From NCBI GenBank assembly GCA_947500445.1, contig CANMSB010000022.1:1-64000 (forward strand): DNA of 64,000 nt, read 5' to 3'. The first letter of the stretch is position 1, and the number at the start of each line of letters is the position of its first letter. Position numbers and translations under genes: made by a program. Under the pieces are notes generated by a model, which was given only the letters and a program-made list of their open reading frames with translations, made no database searches and was not told where the DNA came from. Shown one piece after another: positions 1 to 8,363 of this stretch. The DNA is from an uncultured Flavobacteriaceae bacterium. GTDB taxonomy: Bacteria; Bacteroidota; Bacteroidia; Flavobacteriales; Flavobacteriaceae.

Positions 1-295
1 CAAAGAACGGCCGTAACTTGTATATTTTTAAGGTCTTTACAAAGATTACTATTACATTAACCGGACACTATTGACTATTGACTAACCACTAACCACTAAC
101 CACTGTTAATTGCTAATTGCTAATTGTTCATTGAAAAAAGACCGCTACGCTGAAAGAGTACAGATGAAGAGATCATACCGCCAAATAACAAACGTCCTGT
201 CAGTCCGAGCCTGTCGAGGACCGGGCCAAGATGTCTTTAGAAGTGCCTGTAGGGACAAGTTCACTACGGTTTGTTTCACCTCCTGAGCATGTGCA
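1..295. other. Left-edge non-coding stretch with short tandem repeats
   Basis: No convincing gene is seen. Positions about 68-133 are low-complexity tandem copies of CTAACCA-like and ATTGCTA-like heptamers. Positions about 198-225 carry the phrase CCTGTCAGTCCGAG followed by CCTGTCGAGGAC, a direct repeat of CCTGTC. The window edge cuts any gene to the left, so the 3' end of an upstream transcript may lie here. Confidence 0.5.
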
Positions 296-1474
296 TTACT
301 TCAAAATCGCATTTTCATCGGAAAACTTCCGATAACTAAAGTAAATCGCGGCGATCGCAAAAGCGACCAGTGAGAGCAGAATGGCAACATACTGCAGCAT
401 GTCGATAGTGCCCGCCATAATCTCTTTTACGCCTAGCCCGATATTCAATACCGGTATGGGTACGGTAGCCCAGGTAAGTTCGATGCCCGGCATCATGGCT
501 AGCACCAATGGAATGATGATGAGCATGATGATGGGGGTCGCTTTACTTTGGGCCTCTTTAAACGTTGAGGCGCCCGCAACCAAAGCAATAATAAAACCGG
601 CCAGAAACAAGGCGAACGGAATCAGCAACAGCATGATCATGGTTACGGATTGAAAAGAGAGCATCTCATTGAGGGCCGTCTTAAAAGTATCGGGAATGTC
701 GGAAATCAGTTTGAGGCCGACAATAAGTCCAATAAGGTTCAACAGCGCAGGGACGAAACCTAGAATGGACGCCACAATGGCCTTGCCCAAGAGTACCTTA
801 AATTTGGAAATGGGCAGGGATAGGGTAGTCTCTATGGTCTTGCGTTCTTTCTCTCCCGTAACCAGATCTATGGCCGCCAACAAACAGCCACCCCACATGG
901 TCAGGATAAAAAGGTAAGGGATAAAGCCTCCGATACGTTTTCCGATAAGCTCTTTCTGTTCGCTCACCTCAATATAATTTTCTGTAAAGGGAGTCATTTT
1001 CGCAATAGGAATCTGCAATTGTGCGATACGCCCTTCCCGTAATCCGGCATTGTAGGTTTCCAACATAGCGGTCACCCTTTGGTTAATGTTCTCTTTGGTT
1101 CCGTTACGGTATATGGCGACGGAAGCGGTGGTCAGGCTATCCATTTGCCGTTTCCAATCCGCAGGAAAAACAACTGCGGTCTGTATGGAATCGTCGGCGA
1201 TCAGGGTCTTAAAATCGATGGATTCGTCGTAGTGTGTTATGCGGTTCAACGTGTCGTTTTTAACAAGCGTAACAAAATCCTGTGGAGCGTTTACCAAACC
1301 AATTTTTACGGTCTTTCGGCTTTCGCTCTTGCTGATCATTTTGGTGACCTTGAATACCCCGAACAATAAAATGGGAACCAAGAGCGTAGGCAGCACAATG
1401 GAATTGATAATGGTCTTTTTGTCCCTTAGCAGTTCCGAGAGTTCTTTTTTTATAATGAGTAGTAAATCGTTCAT
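296..1474 (-). CDS. ABC-2/NatB-type exporter permease
   Basis: Integral-membrane permease of the NatB/ABC-2 family, 392 aa, which would form the membrane channel for the ATPase encoded just upstream. One N-terminal transmembrane segment (about residues 23-45) is followed by a soluble extracytoplasmic stretch (about 50-180) and a bundle of hydrophobic helices from about 185 to the end. The GEKERKTIET motif after the second helix, followed by LPISKFKVLLGK, is typical of ABC-2 permeases. The start is 3 nt downstream of the ATPase stop, so the two genes are translationally close and almost certainly one operon. NatB homologues export Na+, but the substrate cannot be read from sequence; drug or other export is equally possible. 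Confidence 0.85.
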   Translation of the reverse strand: MNDLLLIIKKELSELLRDKKTIINSIVLPTLLVPILLFGVFKVTKMISKSESRKTVKIGLVNAPQDFVTLVKNDTLNRITHYDESIDFKTLIADDSIQTAVVFPADWKRQMDSLTTASVAIYRNGTKENINQRVTAMLETYNAGLREGRIAQLQIPIAKMTPFTENYIEVSEQKELIGKRIGGFIPYLFILTMWGGCLLAAIDLVTGEKERKTIETTLSLPISKFKVLLGKAIVASILGFVPALLNLIGLIVGLKLISDIPDTFKTALNEMLSFQSVTMIMLLLIPFALFLAGFIIALVAGASTFKEAQSKATPIIMLIIIPLVLAMMPGIELTWATVPIPVLNIGLGVKEIMAGTIDMLQYVAILLSLVAFAIAAIYFSYRKFSDENAILK

Positions 1475-1477
1475 GGT

Positions 1478-2233
1478 CTAAGATCGGTTAATACGGTTAA
1501 TGAACTCTTGGGTAAGATTGACGGCCTGCATGTCATTTTTAAACGCGTCAAAAGAGTCGTTATAAATGATGGCGCCTTTATTGATAATTGCCAGATCGTC
1601 GCACAAGAGGTCCACCTCGCTCATAATGTGGGAGGAAAAGATCACGGTCTTGTTGTTGGCCTTGGATTCCCGGATCAAATCGATAATACTATCGGCGGTG
1701 ATAACATCGAGTCCGGAAGTAGGTTCGTCGAATATGAGAACCTCGGGGTCGTGGATCAATGTTCTAGCAATGGACACTTTTTGTTTCATACCGGTACTCA
1801 TCTGGCCCGCCCTTTTTTTACGGAAGGCGTTAATGCCCAGCTTTTCGAACAAATACTCTTTTCGTTCTTGCAGTTGTGCTGCGGGCAACTTATAAATTTT
1901 CCCAAAAAAATCGATGGTTTCGTCGGGGTTCAAACGTTCGTACAATCCGGTAGAACCTGTTAGAAAACCGATCCTTTTTTTGATTTCGTCCGCTCCATTG
2001 GAAAGGGACACACCATCGACCGTTGCGGTACCCGAAGTGGGGTCGATAATTCCGGCGATCATTCTTAAGGTGGTGGTCTTGCCCGCGCCGTTGGGCCCTA
2101 ACAATGAAAAAATTCTTCCGGGGCGACAGGTAAAGGAAATGTCGTCCACGGCATTTACCGTAACGGTCTCTTTTTTAAATCCCTTGCCACTTTTTAGTTG
2201 GAAGGATTTGGTCAGGTTTTTAATTTCGATCAT
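1478..2233 (-). CDS. ABC exporter ATP-binding protein, NatA-like
   Basis: Cytoplasmic nucleotide-binding subunit of 251 aa that energises the adjacent permease. Visible motifs: Walker A GPNGAGKTT near residue 50, a signature region STGMKQKVSIAR (a NatA-style variant of LSGGQ), Walker B VLIFDEPTSGLD and the H-loop SSHIMSEV. The N-terminus MIEIKNLTKSF is a standard ABC start. It is first in a two-gene minus-strand operon. A strong hairpin (2241-2275) sits directly upstream of the start codon in the transcript leader. The assignment to the NatA/CcmA-like ABC-2 group is solid; the transported substrate is unknown. Confidence 0.88.
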   Translation of the reverse strand: MIEIKNLTKSFQLKSGKGFKKETVTVNAVDDISFTCRPGRIFSLLGPNGAGKTTTLRMIAGIIDPTSGTATVDGVSLSNGADEIKKRIGFLTGSTGLYERLNPDETIDFFGKIYKLPAAQLQERKEYLFEKLGINAFRKKRAGQMSTGMKQKVSIARTLIHDPEVLIFDEPTSGLDVITADSIIDLIRESKANNKTVIFSSHIMSEVDLLCDDLAIINKGAIIYNDSFDAFKNDMQAVNLTQEFINRINRS

Positions 2234-2240
2234 ATATTAA

Positions 2241-2275
2241 CGCTATTGGCTACCTTCCGTTAGTAGTCAATAGCG
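2241..2275 (-). promoter_or_regulatory. Hairpin in the leader of the NatAB operon
   Basis: The inverted repeat CGCTATTG-n-CTAC ... GTAG-n-CAATAGCG forms 12 pairs interrupted by one opposed position, with a 9-nt loop. Its 3' foot lies 7 nt before the ATG of the NatA-like gene, so folding in the mRNA would occlude the ribosome landing zone. There is no U-run after it, so it is not a normal terminator. A regulatory role is inference. Confidence 0.5.
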
Positions 2276-2698
2276 GAAATTGTTACAGTTTTTAATTTAT
2301 TTTTTTAAATTTCAAAATAGTGTTGTTCAACAACGATATGTTCGGATTCATTTTATTGGTTCCATGTTTATATCAACCGATATCAGGTCGGTGTGAACTT
2401 TAAACAGATGAAAAACCAAAATCGAAATATGGTGTTGAACGTTACTTTGATAATTGCGATGAGGCTTGCCCTTAACCGTTGACCCATAAACTTGGAGGAG
2501 CGGGTCATTGAATAGTATTGTACCGTAAGAGTATCCATAGTGCCCGTATTGCGTTTATATTTGTACACCGTACATTGCGAAAATGATTACTGCCCGGATT
2601 CCAATAGGCTTTTAAAACTCTTATCAATATGTCGTTTTGAACGATAACGGTCCGAAAGGTAATTTTCAGAATTGTCCAATCTTTTTGAAGATAGCAAA
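2276..2698. other. Divergent intergenic region
   Basis: AT-rich spacer between the minus-strand NatAB operon and the plus-strand Crp/Fnr-like gene. A possible promoter for the regulator is TTG (2637-2639), 20 nt, then TAATTTTC (2660-2667), which deviates from TAnnTTTG at the last base. A 61-codon minus-strand reading frame here has no recognisable product and is not called. Confidence 0.4.
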
Positions 2699-3265
2699 AT
2701 GGAAAACTTGTTGAACCACATACAAAAGTTTGTCGATTTGCGAGAGAGCGAATTGGAACTTTTTAGATCCAAACTGTACCAAATAAAGTTCGAGAAAAAG
2801 GAACAGTTGATTTCCGTTGGCAAAGTAGAAGGGTACCTCTATTTTATCGATAATGGTATTGTCCGATTCTATATTCCCAATGAAGATCGGGATACTACCT
2901 TCGCATTTGGGTTCAAAAATCAGTTTGTCAGTGCTTACGATTCGTTCCTCACAAGATCCCCGGCCAAATACCAGATAGAGTCACTTACAGCAATCCATGC
3001 TTGGCGACTTTCGTATCAGGACTTACAAGACTTGTATGATAAGATTGAAAATGGGGAACGTTTGGGCAGGTTGATCGCCGAGTTGTTGCTTTTGAAAAAA
3101 TTAGAACGAGAAGTATCCTTGCTAAAATACAACGCGGAGCAACGTTACTTTAATTTGTACTCGGAACAGCCGAAATTGATTGAACACATCCCACTTAAAT
3201 ATATTGCATCCTATATAGGAGTGCAGCCTGAATCGCTGAGTCGCATACGCGCCAAAATTTCTTAA
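2699..3265 (+). CDS. Crp/Fnr-family transcriptional regulator
   Basis: Protein of 188 aa with the layout of cyclic-nucleotide-binding-fold regulators. An N-terminal beta-barrel (about residues 20-105) includes KKEQLISVGKVEGYLYFIDNGIVRFY. A long dimerisation helix (about 110-140) follows, then a C-terminal helix-turn-helix ending in YIASYIGVQPESLSRIR. No arginine of the classical cAMP-binding signature is obvious, which is common in flavobacterial Crp-like proteins that sense something else or nothing. The ATG at 2699 is chosen over an upstream TTG at 2672. The desaturase gene starts 58 nt downstream on the same strand and may be co-transcribed; whether it is a target is inference. Confidence 0.8.
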   Translation: MENLLNHIQKFVDLRESELELFRSKLYQIKFEKKEQLISVGKVEGYLYFIDNGIVRFYIPNEDRDTTFAFGFKNQFVSAYDSFLTRSPAKYQIESLTAIHAWRLSYQDLQDLYDKIENGERLGRLIAELLLLKKLEREVSLLKYNAEQRYFNLYSEQPKLIEHIPLKYIASYIGVQPESLSRIRAKIS

Positions 3266-3323
3266 CAATTGTCAATTGTGAGCGCCAGTTTGTTTCGGTT
3301 CCTTTGAAAGAAATTGAAAACAG

Positions 3324-4268
3324 ATGAGCGATACGATCAAAAAATGGTTGACAAGGGAGGAACGTACAGCGTTGCTCCAAAAAAACGATTCAAAAGCGGC
3401 TATGATGATTTTAACTACTTGGGGCATTATTTGTATTGCGTTTTTAGTGGCCATTTTATGGCCCGGCACCATAACGTATGTAGCAAGTTGCCTGATTTTA
3501 GGGGGAAGGCAATTGGCCTGCGCAATAATTATGCACGACGCCTCCCATAATAGTTTGTTTACATCAAAAAAATGGAACAAAAGAGTGGGACGGTGGTTAG
3601 GAGCATATCCGATATTCAATAATTTTAATAAGTATCGGCCCTATCATCTTTTACATCATGTACATGTAGGTGGTATGGAAGACCCCGATAGGTTATTGGC
3701 CAATGGGTATCCTGTACCGCTACGAAGTTTGATCAGGAAATTCATGAGAGATTTAAGTGGTCTAACGGGAATAAAATCCCAATTTGTTTTTACACTGATG
3801 CAATTGGAATTTTTATCCTTTAACCTTGCAAAAAAAGTTGAATGGACGGGCAAGCGTTTTAAATTAAGACAGCGGTGCATAATAATTTCTAAAAGTTTAG
3901 GTGGTCCAATAATGGCGAACATGTTCCTATTCCTGGTGTTGAGCGCCTTTGGTTTTCCAGAAATATACCTGTTATGGGTAATCTCCTTTTTTACGTCATA
4001 TCCCCTATTTCTGAGAATACGTTCTATTGCGGAACACGCATCATTAAACGAACAAGAGCATACCCGTACTACCTATGCCAATTTTTTGGAGCGTCTTTTT
4101 GTTGCACCGCATTTTGTCAATTATCACGCCGAACATCATTTGCTTATGGCCGTTCCTCCTTATAACCTAAAAAAAATGCACCAACTTATTCTTTCCAAAG
4201 GATTTTACGAAAACAAAAACAACCTTGAAAAAAGTTATTGGCGGGTACTAAAAAATGCGATAAGGTAG
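3324..4268 (+). CDS. Membrane fatty acid desaturase family protein
   Basis: Integral-membrane di-iron desaturase/hydroxylase-type protein, 314 aa. The three histidine boxes of the family are visible: HDASH (residues 71-75), HLLHH (108-112) and HAEHH near residue 270. Hydrophobic segments lie between boxes one and two and before box three. The family inserts double bonds or hydroxyl groups into acyl chains of membrane lipids or related substrates using O2; exact substrate and position cannot be told. It lies 58 nt after a Crp/Fnr-like regulator. The reading frame is intact and of usual length. Confidence 0.82.
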   Translation: MSDTIKKWLTREERTALLQKNDSKAAMMILTTWGIICIAFLVAILWPGTITYVASCLILGGRQLACAIIMHDASHNSLFTSKKWNKRVGRWLGAYPIFNNFNKYRPYHLLHHVHVGGMEDPDRLLANGYPVPLRSLIRKFMRDLSGLTGIKSQFVFTLMQLEFLSFNLAKKVEWTGKRFKLRQRCIIISKSLGGPIMANMFLFLVLSAFGFPEIYLLWVISFFTSYPLFLRIRSIAEHASLNEQEHTRTTYANFLERLFVAPHFVNYHAEHHLLMAVPPYNLKKMHQLILSKGFYENKNNLEKSYWRVLKNAIR

Positions 4269-4453
4269 CACAACAATGGACAATACAAGTTGTTAAAACC
4301 GATATCAAGATCAAAAAGGTATCTTTGGGCAACGTTAAAATGGTATTACTTACGTAGCCCTTGGCCCAGTTGTGGTATCGCACTGGCAATAGGTTTGGTG
4401 CCTACCTCCAATACGGAAGGAAATAGGTCAAGAAAAAGTTCCCTACTGATAAT

Positions 4454-5377
4454 TTGAGTTTAAAAGAAAAACATACGCAACTGATCAAAACTGAGGCAAA
4501 ACGGCTTGGGTTTTTGTCCTGTGGTATTTCCAAAGCCGATTTTTTGGAGGAAGAGGCCCCTAGATTGGAAAAATGGCTGGAGAAAAATATGCATGGCGAA
4601 ATGGGGTACATGGAAAACCATTTCGATAAAAGGCTCGATCCGCGCTTGCTGGTAGATGGCGCAAAATCCGTTATTTCGGTCTTGTTGAATTACTATCCGG
4701 AGGCATCACCGGAAACAGAGGGTTACAAAATCTCCAAATATGCCTACGGGCAGGATTACCACCATGTGATCAAATCGAAACTGCGCCAATTACAGGAATT
4801 CATTAGCGAAGCCATCGGGGAAGTGAACGGGCGGGCTTTCGTGGATTCCGCACCGGTATTGGACAAGGCCTGGGCCGCAAAAAGCGGACTGGGTTGGGTC
4901 GGAAAACACAGTAACCTGCTAACGCAACAAGTAGGATCGTTCTATTTTATCGCCGAACTGATCGTGGATTTGGAGCTGGCGTACGATGCCCCTGTAACCG
5001 ACCACTGTGGCACTTGTACCGCTTGTATCGATGCCTGCCCTACCGAGGCGATTACCGAACCCTACGTGGTGGATGGTAGCAAATGTATCTCCTATTTTAC
5101 CATCGAACTGAAAAGTAGTATTCCTGGGGAATTTAAGGGAAGTTTTGACGATTGGATGTTCGGTTGCGATGTCTGCCAGGATGTTTGCCCTTGGAACCGT
5201 TTTTCAAAACCCCATCAAGAACCGCTTTTTGATCCCCACCCGGAATTGCTTTCCATGTCCAAAAAAGATTGGGAAGAAATCACCCGTGATGTCTTTCAGA
5301 AGGTCTTCAAAAAATCCGCGGTCAAGCGAACAAAGTTCGAAGGACTCCAAAGAAATATCGATTTTTTAAAAAAGTAA
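4454..5377 (+). CDS. queG: Epoxyqueuosine reductase QueG
   Basis: Cytoplasmic enzyme of 307 aa that reduces epoxyqueuosine to queuosine in tRNA, the last step of queuosine synthesis. It needs cobalamin and two [4Fe-4S] clusters. Visible features: [13 protein letters not shown] near residue 130 with the likely acid D131, the ferredoxin-like motif C185-x2-C188-x2-C191-x3-C195, and the second cysteine set C238-x2-C241-x3-C245-P. The only start that keeps the conserved N-terminal helix is TTG at 4454; the first ATG would lose about 45 residues. The stop codon TAA overlaps the first base of a short palindromic repeat (5377-5417). Confidence 0.92.
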   Translation: MSLKEKHTQLIKTEAKRLGFLSCGISKADFLEEEAPRLEKWLEKNMHGEMGYMENHFDKRLDPRLLVDGAKSVISVLLNYYPEASPETEGYKISKYAYGQDYHHVIKSKLRQLQEFISEAIGEVNGRAFVDSAPVLDKAWAAKSGLGWVGKHSNLLTQQVGSFYFIAELIVDLELAYDAPVTDHCGTCTACIDACPTEAITEPYVVDGSKCISYFTIELKSSIPGEFKGSFDDWMFGCDVCQDVCPWNRFSKPHQEPLFDPHPELLSMSKKDWEEITRDVFQKVFKKSAVKRTKFEGLQRNIDFLKK

Positions 5378-5417
5378 TACCATTTTTACTTGGGTAATGT
5401 TACGTTAGAAATGGTAT
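5377..5417. repeat. Short (41 bp) member of the ATACCATTT palindromic repeat family
   Basis: Begins ATACCATTTTTAC and ends GTTAGAAATGGTAT, so the ends are inverted repeats. Read from the right end, ATACCATTTCTAACGTAAC aligns almost base for base with the terminus of the larger element at 59273-59441. It looks like a deletion derivative that kept only the ends. The first base is the last base of the queG stop codon. Confidence 0.6.
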
Positions 5418-5450
5418 CATGTTTCCTTATAGCTTCAAAAAAGATTCCAA

Positions 5451-6569
5451 CTACTGCGTTTTAGCGACCATTCTTTTGAGGATGGCTTCGATATGTGGTA
5501 CGCCATATCCCTGTGGCACCTTTTTATCATTGATGATGATGGTTGGTACGCCAACGATGCCGTTCGATCGTAGCATTTCAATATTGGAATCGATAATGTT
5601 CACGACCGCATCACTTTCCGCGTCCATGTCAAAAATCTCCATATCGAGTCCTAGTTGTACGGCAAACCCACGGATCATAGTATCGTTGAGGACGTCTTGG
5701 TTTTTGAACAGCAGATCGTGCATTTCCCAGAACTTGCCCTGTTCCCCGGCGGCCATACTGGCACGTTCTGCAAATGTCATGCTCTCGGTGAACAGCACCG
5801 CATAAAATTCTACGGCATGCTCATGTTTTGCATAGAGCGGTTCCAGTGCTTCATGGACCTTTCTACAGCTTTCGCAACGGTAGTCGGAAACGACCACAAC
5901 TTTTATGGGGCTCGCTCGATTTCCCCTAGAGTAGCTCACCATTTCACGAAGGTCCACGGTTTCTGTAGATACCGGGTCTTTTAATAAAATTCGGATATCG
6001 GTTTTAGTGGCCACCAAGTCTTTTATGTACGCTGCCTGTGCTTTTTCGAATTGTTCGTTTTCCAAAAATTCTTTTGACTCGCGGTACAGTTTCGAGTTCG
6101 GATCTACCTTTCCGCTAAAACCGTAGCCTTCCCGCATATAACCTACAATGGCCTGTTCGGAAATCGGCTGGAGCTTGGCCGTTATTTCATTGGCGATAAG
6201 TGCTTCATTGCTAATTCCCTTGGCTTTGGCCTCTTTGTTGAGAATCGTCTGTGTCACTTGATCGAACAATACTTCACTACGAACCTCGTACAGTTCTTTT
6301 TTTGCCAGTTCATCCACGGTTTCCAAGAAAATAGTGTCCCCTTCCACAATAGCGGCCACGGTTCGTTGCGGCGCTACCGTACTACTGACAGTTTTGGGGC
6401 CCTTCTTTTCTTCGCCCTTTGGCGTACAGGCCGTAAAAAAGAAAGCGGCCGATAGTATAAATGCCGTTTTAAGCCATAAATTGTTATAGGATAAACGTTT
6501 AAATGTCGTTTTAAATGTGCGGTTTGCTCTGTGCTTTAGGGAGTTAATGGGGGCGTTGTTTTTTTTCAA
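5451..6569 (-). CDS. Envelope lipoprotein with SurA-N-like and DsbA-like thioredoxin domains
   Basis: Probable lipoprotein of 372 aa. An unusually long basic N-terminus is followed by a hydrophobic stretch and the lipobox-like FFFTAC at residues about 44-49. Residues about 70-160 resemble the helical SurA/PPIase N-terminal domain. Residues about 215-370 form a DsbA/thioredoxin_4 domain with the redox motif C-E-S-C in SDYRCESCRKVH and a cis-proline loop GVPTIIIN. It likely oxidises or isomerises exported thiols, or acts as a redox chaperone. The start is a TTG; no ATG precedes the hydrophobic segment. The next gene is divergently transcribed and also a thioredoxin-fold lipoprotein. Confidence 0.72.
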   Translation of the reverse strand: MKKNNAPINSLKHRANRTFKTTFKRLSYNNLWLKTAFILSAAFFFTACTPKGEEKKGPKTVSSTVAPQRTVAAIVEGDTIFLETVDELAKKELYEVRSEVLFDQVTQTILNKEAKAKGISNEALIANEITAKLQPISEQAIVGYMREGYGFSGKVDPNSKLYRESKEFLENEQFEKAQAAYIKDLVATKTDIRILLKDPVSTETVDLREMVSYSRGNRASPIKVVVVSDYRCESCRKVHEALEPLYAKHEHAVEFYAVLFTESMTFAERASMAAGEQGKFWEMHDLLFKNQDVLNDTMIRGFAVQLGLDMEIFDMDAESDAVVNIIDSNIEMLRSNGIVGVPTIIINDKKVPQGYGVPHIEAILKRMVAKTQ

Positions 6570-6677
6570 AGCTTCTTATTTAATTTTAGGTATTTTTGAA
6601 CAGATCAGTATTAAGTTGAGTTTAAAAACACCGCTATTTTTTCTAAAAATAGGCATTCCGTTTAAATATTATATCGC

Positions 6678-8132
6678 ATGAAAGAGTTAAAAATTCTAGT
6701 ATCTTTTTGTTTTACGCTGTTGTTCATCTCCTGTAAAGAAGATAAAAAAGAGGCTGTTGCTATGGTTAACGGGGTCTCACAGGATAAACGTTTAAGCAAT
6801 GTGCGGATGATCAACCTTATCGGGAATCCCATCCTTGCCGAAAAGAAGACCTATTTTGCCGATATGGATGAAAACGGGGCGTTTACATTTGATTTTTCGG
6901 TAGATACCTTAACTACCGGGGCGCTTATCCATGGCGACTTTTTTCATTACATCTGTTTGTTGCCCGATGATCAACTACAAATAACCCTCGATAAAGATTC
7001 CATATCGTTTTCCGGAGAAGGTGCGGAGAACAATCGGTACTTGTACGATCTTGAGTTGAAAGGGCTTTGGAACGAAGGGTTTGTGGCGCGTTCTAAGCGG
7101 GATCGGCCATCATTGCAGGAATTTATCGAAGGACTCGAGGTTACGTTGAACGAACGAAAACGAATGCGTACACAATATCGACTCTCCAAAGAATTTGAGC
7201 GTTATATTACGGTAGACGACGCTGTTTTTTATGATACCAGCCTACGCGACTATGCGACCTTGTTGGCCCGGGGCAATCAAGACAGTCTTTTGCAAACAGC
7301 GCTTCCTTCTAAAGTAAAAGATGCTTTTGATCCAAAAAAATTTATGTCGGACGAAAAGTTGCCGTCCCATCGGTATTTGCAGGATGTCATTGGGTATGTA
7401 AGAGGAAGATTGGCGTCGAAAGATACTGTTCAGGGATTTGATCTTGAAGAAGAAATGTGGCGGTTCACCCGCGATTCCCTTTCCGGAGGTACCAGAGATC
7501 ATGTACTGGCGAAGTTTTTAGCGAACCAGTTGCGTTTTTCCAAGAAGTATGATGAGGAAAAGCATAAAACGTTTCGGGATGTTGTAGCGAGTAGCAGTGC
7601 CAAACGCTCGGTCGAAAAAGCGATCAACGCCTACAACGAACAAAAAGAAACCCTGCTTCAGGTTTCCGGTAGCACCTTTGTCGGTATACAATTGGAAACA
7701 CCGGAAGCCCAAACGCTGTCTTTTAACGAGATGTTGGACACCTATAAAGGCGAGGTGGTCTATTTAGAAGTTTGGTTGGTGGATTGGTATCCCGATTATC
7801 CCTATCGCCCAAAGTTTCCGGTTAAAAAATTGAAGAGAAGGTTCGAAAAGGAACCGGTAAAAGTGGTCCAGGTAGCGCTTACTGATAAAACGGATGGATT
7901 GTGGGATCAGATAAGGGGTTTGAGCGAAATGAAAGAAGACCATTATTACATTAAGAATCCTGAAAAAGCTTCCTTTTTGAACTTTTATAAAATAAACACC
8001 TACCCGGCCTATTTTATTTTCGACAAGCAGGGTGCATTACGGGCATATCGCGCTCCCGCACCCCCAACAAGCCATTTTGATATGAAACTTTCCGATTTGG
8101 AAAGCGTACTTCTAGAGTTGTCGAAAGCATAA
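6678..8132 (+). CDS. Lipoprotein with C-terminal TlpA-like fold lacking the CxxC
   Basis: Lipoprotein of 484 aa with lipobox LLFISC (Cys at about residue 20). An N-terminal beta-rich region (about 30-130) has the feel of the DUF4369-type domain that precedes TlpA domains in Bacteroidota. A helical middle follows, and a thioredoxin-like C-terminus from about residue 355. Where TlpA proteins have W-x-x-W-C-x-x-C, this protein has EVWLVDWYPDYPYRPKFP with no cysteine, while the later YPAYFIFDKQG (cis-Pro loop) is kept. It is therefore probably not a thiol oxidoreductase. A weak promoter candidate (TTG 6616, TATTTTTT 6635) precedes it. Confidence 0.65.
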   Translation: MKELKILVSFCFTLLFISCKEDKKEAVAMVNGVSQDKRLSNVRMINLIGNPILAEKKTYFADMDENGAFTFDFSVDTLTTGALIHGDFFHYICLLPDDQLQITLDKDSISFSGEGAENNRYLYDLELKGLWNEGFVARSKRDRPSLQEFIEGLEVTLNERKRMRTQYRLSKEFERYITVDDAVFYDTSLRDYATLLARGNQDSLLQTALPSKVKDAFDPKKFMSDEKLPSHRYLQDVIGYVRGRLASKDTVQGFDLEEEMWRFTRDSLSGGTRDHVLAKFLANQLRFSKKYDEEKHKTFRDVVASSSAKRSVEKAINAYNEQKETLLQVSGSTFVGIQLETPEAQTLSFNEMLDTYKGEVVYLEVWLVDWYPDYPYRPKFPVKKLKRRFEKEPVKVVQVALTDKTDGLWDQIRGLSEMKEDHYYIKNPEKASFLNFYKINTYPAYFIFDKQGALRAYRAPAPPTSHFDMKLSDLESVLLELSKA

Positions 8133-8363
8133 TTTTTTAAATTTTTGTAATACCCTTTTTGGCAGTGAGTTATCCCGAATTCAAACATATTTTTATCATA
8201 TTTTTTTCAGTGATTTTTGTAGGGGTGAAAAAGTTAAATTGAAAATTTTTTAACAAAAATTTTGTAGTATTCATGCTTTATATGTAGTTTTAATAACTTT
8301 TTAATAGTACCGACCAATTTTTTTACAATCTAAATAACTCCTTAACCATTAAATCAATTTATC

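Noticed and set aside
68-133. Tandem short repeats as a possible CRISPR array
   Set aside because: Repeat units are about 7 bp with no spacers of regular length, so this is low-complexity tandem sequence.
1-295. A truncated gene at the left edge
   Set aside because: No open frame with a recognisable protein signature extends from base 1.
2383-2568. 61-codon open frame on the minus strand upstream of the Crp/Fnr-like gene
   Set aside because: No family-like features, it overlaps the presumed promoter region, and composition is AT-rich intergenic. Not supported as a gene.
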